A stretch of DNA of 53,820 bases, taken from positions 1 through 53,820 of the forward strand of contig NZ_JAOAOP010000024.1 in assembly GCF_030398335.1 (NCBI RefSeq). The letters are read 5' to 3'. Below, in pieces: positions 18,428 to 25,969 of the stretch (positions within the stretch are counted from its first letter, which is position 1; each line of letters starts with the position of its first letter). This stretch comes from Aquibium sp. A9E412. Lineage in GTDB: Bacteria > Pseudomonadota > Alphaproteobacteria > Rhizobiales > Rhizobiaceae. Made by a program: the position numbers and the translations under genes. The notes under the pieces were generated by a model. The model did not search any database. It saw nothing but the letters and a program-made list of their open reading frames with translations, and was not told the DNA's origin.

Positions 18428-18745
18428 TCAACCCCCGATCGGCGGGCGGAAGCGGGCCTCGGCGATGGCCAGCGCGCGCTGGCCGGAAGCGGGCGCTTCG
18501 CCCGGTGCGGCGTTGCGCGGCGGCAGGATCGCGGCCGCCGGCGGCGTGCCGGCGCACTCCCACACGCAGGCGCCGCTGCCGTGATGGGCGGCGCTGTCGC
18601 CGCTCGGGCAGCCGGCGACCTCCTGCGCGTGCTGCGTGACCGCCGGTTCGCCGGCCGTCGCCGCGGCAGCCCCGCCGCTGCCGGGCCATGCGGCAAAGAT
18701 GACGAGAACGGCCAGCGTCATCGAAAGGGCGAGCATGCGCATCAT
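18428..18745 (-). CDS. Small secreted Cys/His-rich protein, function unknown
   Basis: This is a protein of up to 105 aa with a signal peptide (about residues 1-28, ending GGAAAATA), a short metal-ligand-like stretch CPSGDSAAHHGSGACVWEC (about residues 46-64; three Cys, two adjacent His) and a Pro/Ala-rich tail. Three start codons lie close together (MMRM); GAAGG fits the second or fourth best. I do not recognise the family. The Cys/His cluster, the DUF305 gene upstream and the CueR-like promoter nearby suggest a periplasmic metal, perhaps copper, ligand; that is inference. Confidence 0.6.
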   Translation of the reverse strand: MMRMLALSMTLAVLVIFAAWPGSGGAAAATAGEPAVTQHAQEVAGCPSGDSAAHHGSGACVWECAGTPPAAAILPPRNAAPGEAPASGQRALAIAEARFRPPIGG

Positions 18746-18827
18746 GCCTTCTTCTATGACAACTCGCCCGCCGAGGCCAGTTTTCCGGCCGGCGCCGGGC
18801 GCCCCGGCGCTGCCGGCGGCCCCCAGT

Positions 18828-19304
18828 CTAGCGGCCGTCGATCTCCGGCGTGGCCGGCGGGCCGCCCTTCAGGTCGGCGATCAGCGCCTTCATCTCGGCG
18901 ATTTCCAGCCGTTGCGCCTTGATGATCTCGTCGGCGAGCTTGCGCACGCGCGGATCGGAGATCTCGGAGCGCTCGCTGGTCAGGATGGCGATCGAATGGT
19001 GCGGGATCATCGCGCGCATGTAGGAGACGTCCTGCACCGTCGTCTGGCTGCGCACCAGGTAGAGCGACACGGCAAACAGCACCAGGCTGCCGGCGACGAT
19101 CGACAGGTTGATCGCGCGGTTGGTGTACATCGACAGCATGAAGGCCAGCATGACGATGGCCATCGTCGCGCCCATCAGCAGCGCCATGTAGGTGCGGGTC
19201 TCGCTGAAGATCAGGTGATCGAAGGCATAGGTGTTGAGATACATCAGGCCGAACATGATGACGGTCGCCGTCGCGACCATCGCAAGAAATCGCCAATAGG
19301 ACAT
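18828..19304 (-). CDS. DUF305 domain-containing membrane protein
   Basis: This is a 158-aa protein with three hydrophobic helices (about residues 5-22, 38-60 and 68-88) and a C-terminal DUF305-type helical segment containing MRAMIPHHSIAIL (about residues 98-110) and DEIIKAQRLEIAEMKAL. The paired histidines of the MIPHH motif are the family signature and candidate metal ligands. DUF305 proteins often sit in copper-resistance neighbourhoods. It diverges from the two cytochrome genes; the 290-bp gap contains two MerR-type palindromes. Confidence 0.85.
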   Translation of the reverse strand: MSYWRFLAMVATATVIMFGLMYLNTYAFDHLIFSETRTYMALLMGATMAIVMLAFMLSMYTNRAINLSIVAGSLVLFAVSLYLVRSQTTVQDVSYMRAMIPHHSIAILTSERSEISDPRVRKLADEIIKAQRLEIAEMKALIADLKGGPPATPEIDGR

Positions 19305-19363
19305 CGGATCCTCTTTTCGCTTCTGTGTCGTGGCGCAACGCGCCGGCGCTGCAGTGACAACGG

Positions 19364-19381
19364 CCTTCCAGCGCGGGAAGG
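19364..19381 (-). promoter_or_regulatory. MerR/CueR-type palindrome, proximal to the DUF305 gene
   Basis: CCTTCC-AGCGCG-GGAAGG is a perfect palindrome (6-bp arms, 6-base spacer) about 60 bases upstream of the DUF305 start. Read on the minus strand it is preceded by AACC, as in CueR sites, but no convincing -35/-10 pair surrounds it, and the spacer is one base shorter than in the classical CueR box. It may be a second operator of the same regulator. Confidence 0.4.
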
Positions 19382-19411
19382 TTCCCGCTGCGGGCAGGGC
19401 GCCGGCCGCGC

Positions 19412-19446
19412 TTGACCTTCCACCGGCGGGAAGCGCTAGGGAATCC
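19412..19446 (+). promoter_or_regulatory. CueR-like promoter (19-bp spacer) upstream of cytochrome genes
   Basis: A -35 hexamer TTGACC (19412-19417) is followed by exactly 19 bases and TAGGGA (19437-19442). The spacer holds the inverted repeat CTTCC-N7-GGAAG. The overlong spacer with a central palindrome is the hallmark of MerR-family activation. The first ten bases TTGACCTTCC and the 7-base spacing to GGAAG equal those of the E. coli copA promoter as I recall it. It reads towards the cytochrome pair, leaving a leader of about 145 bases. No cueR gene is in the window. Confidence 0.55.
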
Positions 19447-19594
19447 GCTCCCAGCCTGCCAGCGCGCGGACCGGCGCGGTGGCGGGCGAGGTGGATCGGA
19501 CGAGACCGGAGACGAGTGCGACCGTGAGCCCGCTACGCTTCGCCCGCCGTGACCGACCGCGCCGGTCCGCGTCGCTTCGGCCGGACCGCCGCGC

Positions 19595-20017
19595 ATGAGC
19601 AACCGTCGCCTCGTCGCCGCGGCCGCCCTGGCGCTCGTTCTCGTCGTCGGCTGGTATCGGCTCTCGGATCGGGGGCCCGAGCGCGGCGGCAGCGGCGCGC
19701 CGCTCGCCGCCGTCGCCGTGCCCGACGCGCTCGATCCGCAAGCGCGCGCCGGCCGGGCGCTGTTCGAGGCCAACTGCGCCGAGTGCCACGGTCCCACGGC
19801 GGCCGGCCGCGACGGCTACGGCCCGCCGCTGGTGCACCCGATCTACGAGCCGGGCCACCATGCCGACGCGGCCTTCGATCTGGCGGTTGCCAACGGCGTG
19901 CGCGCGCATCACTGGCGCTTCGGCGACATGCCGCCGGTGGCGGGCCTGGCACCGCGCGAGGTCGGCCGCATCACGGCCTATGTGCGGGCGCTGCAGCGCC
20001 ACAACGGCATCGAATGA
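19595..20017 (+). CDS. Membrane-anchored monohaem cytochrome c
   Basis: This is a 140-aa class I c-type cytochrome. An N-terminal uncleaved or signal helix (about residues 5-22) exports it; the haem site is CAECH (about residues 61-65). The distal methionine is probably in FGDMPPVAGL (about residue 111), and IYEPGHHADAAF adds two adjacent His. It would carry electrons in the periplasm. The start lacks a strong Shine-Dalgarno. Its stop overlaps the next cytochrome start in ATGA, so the two are translated together. Confidence 0.85.
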   Translation: MSNRRLVAAAALALVLVVGWYRLSDRGPERGGSGAPLAAVAVPDALDPQARAGRALFEANCAECHGPTAAGRDGYGPPLVHPIYEPGHHADAAFDLAVANGVRAHHWRFGDMPPVAGLAPREVGRITAYVRALQRHNGIE

Positions 20018-20499
20018 GCCGCCGCGCGATCGTTTTCGCCGTCGTGGCGCTGGCGCTGCTTGCGGTGGTTCTGGCGGTGCTCGCTGCGCCGGCGCTGTTC
20101 GACCGGCAGGCGGAGGGCCGGCTGCTGCGGCCGGACGATGCCGGCCTCGTCGCGCTCGGCGCGCGCGTCTACGCCGCGCAGTGCGCATCCTGTCACGGGG
20201 TCGAACTCCAGGGCGAGGCGGACTGGCAGACGCCGGGCCCCGACGGACTGCTGCCGGCGCCGCCGCACGACGAGACCGGCCACACCTGGCACCATCCCGA
20301 CCGGCTCCTGTTCGACATCACCAAGTATGGCGTCGCCGCGGCGGCCGGGCTGCCCGACCATCGCTCCGCCATGCCCGCCTTCGAGGGGCTGCTGTCGGAC
20401 CGCGAGATCGTCGCAGCGCTGTCCTACATCAAGTCGCGCTGGCCGCAGGAGGTGCGTCGGCGGCACGACGCGCTCAACGCCCAGGCCGCGCCGCGCTGA
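20014..20499 (+). CDS. Membrane-anchored cytochrome c
   Basis: This is a 161-aa c-type cytochrome with an N-terminal hydrophobic anchor (about residues 5-28) and haem motif CASCH (about residues 58-62). The axial Met is likely in RSAMPAFEGLLSD (about residue 120), the common cytochrome c ending that continues DREIVAALSYIKSRWP. The ATG at 20014 overlaps the previous stop. The pair probably forms an electron relay to a terminal oxidase or from a periplasmic dehydrogenase that lies elsewhere. Confidence 0.86.
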   Translation: MSRRAIVFAVVALALLAVVLAVLAAPALFDRQAEGRLLRPDDAGLVALGARVYAAQCASCHGVELQGEADWQTPGPDGLLPAPPHDETGHTWHHPDRLLFDITKYGVAAAAGLPDHRSAMPAFEGLLSDREIVAALSYIKSRWPQEVRRRHDALNAQAAPR

Positions 20500-20520
20500 G
20501 CGGACGGCCGACACGCAAAA

Positions 20521-20550
20521 CGGCGCCCCGGCTGGCTGCCGGGAGCGCCG
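20521..20550 (-). terminator. Rho-independent terminator of the glycine-zipper gene
   Basis: CGGCGC-CCCGG and CCGG-GAGCGCCG form a GC-rich stem around CTGGCTG. Read on the minus strand it is followed by TTTTG, as expected for an intrinsic terminator 35 bases after the stop at 20585. On the plus strand the stem is not followed by T residues, so it would act less well for the convergent cytochrome genes. Confidence 0.6.
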
Positions 20551-20584
20551 CTTCGCGCTGTGGCGCCGGCGGTGCCGGCTGCGG

Positions 20585-20851
20585 TCAATAGCCGGCCGGG
20601 CAGTCGTCGACGTAGCGGCGGCCGTATTCGTCGCGATAGACGCACTGGTCGCGTCCCTCGGCCGCCCGGCCGATCAGCGCACCGGCGATCGCGCCGGCCG
20701 CGCCGCCGATGACCGCGCCCTCGACGTCGTCATTGGCGACCGCGGCGCCGATCGCGGCGCCCGACGCCCCGCCGATGGCCGCGCCTTGCTGGGTCTGCGT
20801 GCATGCGGCCACGGGCAGCATGAGCACGGCGATCAGGGCGATTTTCTTCAT
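20585..20851 (-). CDS. Glycine-zipper lipoprotein (17 kDa/YMGG-like)
   Basis: This is an 88-aa predicted outer-membrane lipoprotein. The lipobox LPVAAC puts the acylated Cys at residue 17. Residues about 23-65 are a glycine-zipper repeat (GAAIGGASGAAIGAAV, then GAVIGGAAGAIAGALIG) predicted to insert in or pack against the membrane. The C-terminus has CVYRDEYGRRYVDDCPAGY with two Cys. This architecture is common and of unknown function in alphaproteobacteria. It has its own terminator. Confidence 0.82.
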   Translation of the reverse strand: MKKIALIAVLMLPVAACTQTQQGAAIGGASGAAIGAAVANDDVEGAVIGGAAGAIAGALIGRAAEGRDQCVYRDEYGRRYVDDCPAGY

Positions 20852-21278
20852 AAGCTCTCTCCTGCACGGTATGGTCGTCCCCGGCAACAACGTTGCCGCC
20901 GGCCGCTGGTTCCACTGGCGGGGGCGGGGCAAATCCGCGCCGGCCCCGCGCCCGCCCGGCGACCGGCCGGGGCGAGCGATCCGAGCCGCCAATCGCGGCG
21001 TTTGCGAGGCAAGGCGCGCGACGGCGGCAGCGGCGGCTGCCGCTCGGGCGGCCCGACACCCGTCTGCGCCCGCCGCGCTAGCGGTGAAAGCCGGAGAAAT
21101 CCGCCCGCGCGCTTTGAACTGCTGCGCCTTCTTCCGTTAGTGTCTGATTCCGTAGCGCACGAGGTCGCATACGGGCGGACGGGGACCGCCGCGAGGCGTC
21201 ACCCTTGCGATCGGGTGCGAGAATGGCGCTGCGGACGTGCTGCGCCCGCCGCGCATCCCAGGCAACAAGGAGGGTATC
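20852..21278. other. Divergent intergenic region, 427 bp
   Basis: No gene is supported here. The region separates the lipoprotein gene (minus) from the BCCT leader (plus). It holds a short palindrome GGCAAC-AAC-GTTGCC (20883-20897), close to the lipoprotein start and possibly its operator, and a candidate sigma-70 promoter at 21114-21142. The middle is GC-rich without visible structure. Confidence 0.6.
21114..21142 (+). promoter_or_regulatory. Candidate sigma-70 promoter for the BCCT transcription unit
   Basis: TTGAAC (21114-21119) and TTAGTG (21137-21142) are separated by 17 bases, the optimal spacing. The -10 match is only moderate. It lies 137 bases before the small leader ORF and 240 bases before the transporter ATG. 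Confidence 0.35.
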
Positions 21279-21395
21279 ATGATGCACATTCAAAGGGGGG
21301 CCGCCGCGTGCCGCCGCCTTGCCCGTCGTCGGCGTTCGCACACGCTTTGCGGACCGGGCACCGCACGCCTATGGGAGGACCATGACCATGGCTGA
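21279..21395 (+). CDS. Possible 38-aa leader peptide overlapping the BCCT start
   Basis: A very good ribosome binding site (AAGGAGG, 6 bases before a doubled ATGATG at 21279-21284) starts a 38-codon frame, opening MMHIQRGAAACRR with an Arg-rich centre and a WEDHDHG end. Its TGA (21393-21395) lies just past both candidate transporter start codons (21382 and 21388), in another frame. That geometry would couple translation of the transporter to the leader. No family is recognised; it may be an upstream ORF whose sequence is unimportant, or chance. Confidence 0.4.
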   Translation: MMHIQRGAAACRRLARRRRSHTLCGPGTARLWEDHDHG

Positions 21396-23052
21396 CGTTT
21401 TCGAAGAAGCCCCCAACCCGGTCGACACCGACTACAAGGTCGGCCAGGACAATGTCCGCGTTCTCGGCCTCGACATCCACAACCCGGTGTTCTTCGTCTC
21501 CGCGGTGGTGATCGTCGCCTTCGTCATCTTCGCGCTGATGTTCAAGGACGGCGCCGACGCCTTCTTCAACGGCGTCGACGTCAGCGAGACGGTGGCCGCC
21601 GGCTCGTTCTGGGACCTCGGCCTGCGGGCCTGGCTCACCAGCACCTTCGACTGGCTGCTGCTGATCGCCGGCAACCTGTTCGTGCTGTTCTGCCTGTTCC
21701 TCATCGTCTCGCCCTATGGCGGGGTCAGGCTCGGCGGGCCGGACGCCACGCCCGACTACAGCTATGCCGGCTGGTTCGCGATGCTGTTTGCCGCCGGCAT
21801 GGGCATCGGCCTGATGTATTTCGGCGTCTCCGAGCCGCTGTCGCACTACGGCGCCTCGCTCGGCGGCGTCGCGGCCGAAGGCGGCGCACGCACCGACTGG
21901 GCGCCGCTCGGCGCGGCCGGCGGCAACCCGGAGGCGGCCAGGGAGCTCGCCATGGCGGCGACGATCTTCCACTGGGGGCTGCACCCCTGGGCGATCTACG
22001 CGGTCGTCGCGCTGGCGCTCGCCTTCTTCTCCTACAATCGCGGCCTGCCGCTGACGCTGCGCTCGGCCTTCTACCCGCTGCTCGGCGAGCGCGTGTGGGG
22101 CTGGCCGGGTCACGTCATCGACACGCTGGCGGTGTTCGCCACGCTGTTCGGTCTGGCGACCTCGCTCGGCTTCGGCGCCACCCAGGCGATGGCCGGCATC
22201 AACTACCTGCTCGGCACCGAGGGCGGCGACACGTCCAAGGTCGTGCTGATCCTGGTCATCACCGCCGTCGCGCTGGTGTCCGTCGTGGCCGGTCTCGACG
22301 CCGGCGTGAAGCGGCTGTCGGAGATCAACATGGTGCTGGCGTTCCTGCTGCTCGGCTTCATCTTCCTGGTCGGGCCGACGATGGTGCTGCTCACCGGCTT
22401 CTTCGAGAACACGGTGGCCTATGTCGCCAATCTGGCGCCGCTGTCCAACCCGTTCGGCCGTGAGGATCTCAACTTCATGCAGGGCTGGACGTCGTTCTAC
22501 TGGGCCTGGTGGATCTCCTGGTCGCCCTTCGTCGGCATGTTCATCGCCCGCGTGTCGCGCGGCCGCACGGTGCGCGAGTTCATCACCTGCGTGCTGATCG
22601 TGCCGACCGTGGTCAGCATCGTCTGGATGTCGACCTTCGGCGGCGCGGCGATCGAGCAGGTGATGGCCGACGCCGAAGCCGCCGTGGGCAGCGTCTCGCA
22701 GGACCTGAAGCTGTTCGTCATGGCGCAGGCCTACCCGCTGACGCAGATCGTCTCCTTCGTCGGCATCGTGCTGGTGATCGTGTTCTTCGTCACCTCCTCG
22801 GACTCCGGTTCGCTGGTGATCGACACCATCACGGCCGGCGGCAAGGTCGACGCGCCGGTCGCCCAGCGCGTGTTCTGGGCCATCTTCGAGGGCCTGGTCG
22901 CCATCGCGCTGCTGCTCGGCGGCGGCCTCGGCGCGCTGCAGGGCGCGGCGGTCGCCACCGGCATTCCCTTCGCGCTCATCCTGCTGGCCATGATGTACGC
23001 CACCTTGCGCGGCGTGGCCGAGGAACGGCGCCTGGAAGCCGCCGCGGCCTGA
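21382..23052 (+). CDS. BCCT family glycine betaine/choline transporter
   Basis: This is a 556-aa sodium- or proton-coupled carrier with about twelve membrane helices. It has the motif GMGIGLMYFGVSEPLSHY (about residues 139-156; the GMGIG form is typical of sodium/betaine carriers such as BetP) and the tryptophan-containing HWGLHPWAIYA (about residues 199-209). Residues 340-420 include WWISWSPFVGMFIARVSRGRT. The ATG at 21382 follows GGGAGGACC; the ATG at 21388 is an alternative. It complements the OsmF-type ABC importer at 320-4058 for osmoprotection. It ends before a strong terminator. Confidence 0.9.
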   Translation: MTMADVFEEAPNPVDTDYKVGQDNVRVLGLDIHNPVFFVSAVVIVAFVIFALMFKDGADAFFNGVDVSETVAAGSFWDLGLRAWLTSTFDWLLLIAGNLFVLFCLFLIVSPYGGVRLGGPDATPDYSYAGWFAMLFAAGMGIGLMYFGVSEPLSHYGASLGGVAAEGGARTDWAPLGAAGGNPEAARELAMAATIFHWGLHPWAIYAVVALALAFFSYNRGLPLTLRSAFYPLLGERVWGWPGHVIDTLAVFATLFGLATSLGFGATQAMAGINYLLGTEGGDTSKVVLILVITAVALVSVVAGLDAGVKRLSEINMVLAFLLLGFIFLVGPTMVLLTGFFENTVAYVANLAPLSNPFGREDLNFMQGWTSFYWAWWISWSPFVGMFIARVSRGRTVREFITCVLIVPTVVSIVWMSTFGGAAIEQVMADAEAAVGSVSQDLKLFVMAQAYPLTQIVSFVGIVLVIVFFVTSSDSGSLVIDTITAGGKVDAPVAQRVFWAIFEGLVAIALLLGGGLGALQGAAVATGIPFALILLAMMYATLRGVAEERRLEAAAA

Positions 23053-23076
23053 ACCGGGCCTGCGAACGGACGCCGG

Positions 23077-23110
23077 CAGCCCCGCCCCCGCGGCGGGGCT
23101 GTCCTTTTTT
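23077..23110 (+). terminator. Strong intrinsic terminator after the BCCT gene
   Basis: CAGCCCCGCC and GGCGGGGCTG form a perfect 10-bp stem (23077-23086 with 23092-23101) around a 5-base loop, followed by TCCTTTTTT. It lies 25 bases after the transporter stop and isolates that gene from the MFS gene. Confidence 0.92.
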
Positions 23111-23230
23111 CGGCGGTGCGGCGCCGCCGTCGCGCCCGGCATGATGGCCCGGCCGCGCCGACGCGCGGCGTCACCGGGCGGACAGACGGCGATGTCCCTC
23201 TCGGGCGCCTTGGTCTACTGTCGGCCGGCC

Positions 23231-24409
23231 ATGCCGCCCGCTTCTCCCGCACCCTGGCGCCAGGCGCTCGCCGGCGCGCTCGCCATGGCCGTTGCCATGG
23301 GCATCGGCCGCTTCGTCTTCACCCCCATCCTGCCCGGCATGATGGCCGGCCTCGGCCTGTCGGCCGCCGATGCCGGACTGATCGCCTCGGCCAACTATCT
23401 CGGCTATCTGCTCGGCGCGCTGCTGGCGGCCGGCGGCTGGGCGGAGGGCCGCGAGCGGCCGCTGGTGGTGGCCGGGCTGGCCGCCAGCGCCGGGCTTGCC
23501 GCCGCCATGGCGCTGAGCGACGCGCTCGTCGTCTTCCTGCTCGTGCGGCTCGCCGCCGGCGTGGCCAGCGCCTTCGTCATGGTGTTCATGTCGAGCCTGG
23601 TGTTCGCGCGCCTGGCCGCGGCCGGGCGTGGCGACCTGCAGGCGGTGCATTTCGGCGGCGTCGGCGCCGGCATCGCCGTCTCCGCGCTGATGACCGGCGC
23701 GCTCGACCTGGCCGGCGCCGGCTGGCCGGCCGGCTGGCTGTGGGCGGGCGTCCTGTCGGCGCTCGGCCTGGCGGCGGTGCTGGCGCTCGCCGATCGCGCG
23801 CCGCGCACGGGACCGCGGCCGCCGCGCGAGCCGGCGCTGCCGCGCGACCCGGGCCTGCGCCTGATCGTGCTCGCCTACGGGCTGTTCGGCTTCGGCTACA
23901 TCGTCACCGCCACCTTCCTCGTCGCCATCGTGCGCGAGGGTGCCGGCGGGCGGCTGTTCGAGCCGGGCGTGTGGCTGGTCACCGGGCTGGCCGCCGCGCC
24001 GTCGGTCTGGCTGTGGGCGAAGGCGGCCCGGCGGCTCGGCCTGACCGCCACCTTCGCCGTCGGCTGCGCCGTCGAGGCGGCGGGCGTGATGGCCAGCGTG
24101 CTGGTGCCGCAGCCGGCCGGGCCGCTTGTCGGCGGCGTGCTGCTCGGTGGCACCTTCGTCGCCGTCACCGCGCTCGGCCTGCAGGCCGGCCGCCGGCTCG
24201 CCGGCGACGCGCCGCGCCGGGCGCTGGCGCTGATGACCGCCGCCTTCGGCACCGGCCAGATCCTCGGGCCGATCGTCGCCGGCTACGCCACCGACCTGAC
24301 CGGCAGCTATCTCGCCGCCTCGCTGGCCGCCGCCGCCGCGCTGGTGCTGTCGGCGGCCGTCGCCTATCCCGCGGGGCGCCTGCGCGCGGGCGGCGCGGCC
24401 GGCGCCTGA
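23231..24409 (+). CDS. YbfB/YjiJ-like MFS transporter
   Basis: This is a 392-aa major facilitator with twelve predicted helices. The first helix reads ALAMAVAMGIGRFVFTPILP, characteristic of the YbfB/YjiJ family (G-IGRF---P--P). The ATG at 23231 places this at residue 17; earlier starts add a basic, non-conserved leader. Internal segments include NYLGYLLGALLAAGG and VHFGGVGAGIAVSALM. Substrate unknown. It stands alone between a terminator and a repeat. Confidence 0.82.
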   Translation: MPPASPAPWRQALAGALAMAVAMGIGRFVFTPILPGMMAGLGLSAADAGLIASANYLGYLLGALLAAGGWAEGRERPLVVAGLAASAGLAAAMALSDALVVFLLVRLAAGVASAFVMVFMSSLVFARLAAAGRGDLQAVHFGGVGAGIAVSALMTGALDLAGAGWPAGWLWAGVLSALGLAAVLALADRAPRTGPRPPREPALPRDPGLRLIVLAYGLFGFGYIVTATFLVAIVREGAGGRLFEPGVWLVTGLAAAPSVWLWAKAARRLGLTATFAVGCAVEAAGVMASVLVPQPAGPLVGGVLLGGTFVAVTALGLQAGRRLAGDAPRRALALMTAAFGTGQILGPIVAGYATDLTGSYLAASLAAAAALVLSAAVAYPAGRLRAGGAAGA

Positions 24410-24483
24410 CATTGCCACGGCGTCGCCCGAATTCTCGCACTTTTGTGTGATTGTCGTGAGCGCGCTCCAGCCCTACCATCGCC

Positions 24484-24586
24484 AGAGCGTTTCCAGGCGA
24501 GGTGGACACCGGTTCGCCGTCCGGAAACGCGGCACAACAACAAGTTTGAGCCGATCTGCGATTCCGTGAAGAGCAGAACGGCTCGA
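24484..24586 (+). repeat. RIME1-like double-palindrome repeat, copy B
   Basis: It opens AGAGCGTTTCCAGGCGAGG and contains CCGGTTCGCCGTCCGG, GGAAACGCG and ACAACAACAAG, followed by the second palindrome GAGCCGATCTGCG with GCAGAACGGCTC. The stem has mismatches relative to copy A. It lies between the MFS gene and bacA, with no gene within 70 bases on either side. Confidence 0.83.
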
Positions 24587-24657
24587 GAAGCCGGTCCGCG
24601 CGGCGCGCGGCCCGTCTCCAGCCTGCAAATCGAGCCCCCGAGAAGGGAAAACCGCCC

Positions 24658-25950
24658 GTGTTCGTATCGTTCTTTCCGCGGCCGAAGGCGTTCTTCGTGT
24701 CGTTTGCCCTCTGGTCGCTGTTCTGCGTGCTGTTCTGGTACCTGGCGGCCAAGGGCTGGGGGAGCACGCTGAGCCTCGGCGGCCTGGTCGGCTTCGGCTA
24801 CCCGCCGGCGCCGGCGCCGGGCGCCGACGAGGCCGCCCAGGCGGTGTTCACGCAGGCGAGCGAGCGGGCGCTCGAGTTCTGGTTCTACCAGTATTTCATC
24901 GTCGTCATCGTCGCGTTCGTCGGCACCTGGATGCGCATCGCGCCGCATCGCTGGCAGCGCTGGTCGGTCGCCGGCTCGGCGCTGATCCTGTTCGTCAACT
25001 GGTTCCTCGTCCAGCTCGACGTGATGATCAACGAGTGGTTCGGCACCTTCTACGACATGGTGCAGCGCGCGCTCGGCGAGCCGGGCGCCGTGGCCGCGAC
25101 GGACTATTACTGGCAGATCGTCAGCTTCCTGCAGATCGCGCTGGTCTACGTCTTCGTGGCCACGCTGTTCCGCTTCTTCGTCAGCCACTTCATCTTCCGC
25201 TGGCGCACGGCGATGAACGAGTACTACATGACGCGCTGGGAGAAGCTGCGCCACATCGAGGGCGCGGCGCAGCGCGTGCAGGAAGACACCATGCGCTTCG
25301 CCTCCATCAGCGAGAGCCTCGGCATCAACATGGTCGATTCGCTGATGACGCTGATCGCCTTCCTGCCGCTGCTGTGGGTGCTGTCGGCCAACGTCACCGA
25401 GCTGCCGATCATCGGCGAGGTCAGCCAGGGCCTGGTCTTCGTCGCCATCCTGTGGTCGGTGATCGGCACCGCGCTGGTCGCCGCAGCCGGCATCCGCCTG
25501 CCGGGGCTGGAGTTCCGCAACCAGCGCGTCGAGGCGGCCTACCGCAAGGAGCTGGTCTACGGCGAGGACCATGCCGAGCGGGCGCGGCCGCAGACCGTGC
25601 GCGAGCTCTACGACGACGTGCGGCGCAACTATTTCCGCCTCTACTTCAACTACCTCTATTTCAACGTGGTGCGCATCTTCTACCTGCAGATCGGCAATCT
25701 GGTGCCCTACATCGCGCTCGGCCCCACCATCGTGTCGGGCGCCATCACGCTCGGCGTCATGCAGCAGATCATCCGCGCCTTCACGCGGGTCGAGAACTCG
25801 TTCCAGTACCTGGTCAACTCGTGGACGACGATCATCGAGCTGATGTCGGTGCACAAGCGGCTGAAGGCGTTCGAGGCGGCGATCGAGGGCGAGTCGCTGC
25901 CGGAGATCGACCAGGTCTATCTCGCCAAGCGCGGCGCGCCGGCCGAGTGA
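24658..25950 (+). CDS. bacA: BacA/SbmA-type peptide transporter
   Basis: This is a 430-aa inner-membrane transporter of the SbmA/BacA family. It opens MFVSFFPRPKAFFVSFALWS and has about eight hydrophobic segments. Conserved family stretches include QLDVMINEWFGTFYDM (about residues 120-135), RWRTAMNEYYMTRWEKLRHIEGAAQRVQEDTMRF (about 181-214, quoted in parts: RWRTAMNEYY and QRVQEDTMRF) and ENSFQYLVNSWTTIIEL near the end. BacA imports proline-rich and NCR-type peptides, influences very-long-chain lipid A, and is needed for chronic host infection in rhizobia and brucellae. The start is GTG at 24658. Confidence 0.9.
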   Translation: MFVSFFPRPKAFFVSFALWSLFCVLFWYLAAKGWGSTLSLGGLVGFGYPPAPAPGADEAAQAVFTQASERALEFWFYQYFIVVIVAFVGTWMRIAPHRWQRWSVAGSALILFVNWFLVQLDVMINEWFGTFYDMVQRALGEPGAVAATDYYWQIVSFLQIALVYVFVATLFRFFVSHFIFRWRTAMNEYYMTRWEKLRHIEGAAQRVQEDTMRFASISESLGINMVDSLMTLIAFLPLLWVLSANVTELPIIGEVSQGLVFVAILWSVIGTALVAAAGIRLPGLEFRNQRVEAAYRKELVYGEDHAERARPQTVRELYDDVRRNYFRLYFNYLYFNVVRIFYLQIGNLVPYIALGPTIVSGAITLGVMQQIIRAFTRVENSFQYLVNSWTTIIELMSVHKRLKAFEAAIEGESLPEIDQVYLAKRGAPAE

Positions 25951-25969
25951 GCGCCGGCGCGGCGGTGGC

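Noticed and set aside
18746-18827. Promoter or small gene between the Cys/His protein and DUF305
   Set aside because: No start with a ribosome site and no -35/-10 pair beyond chance.
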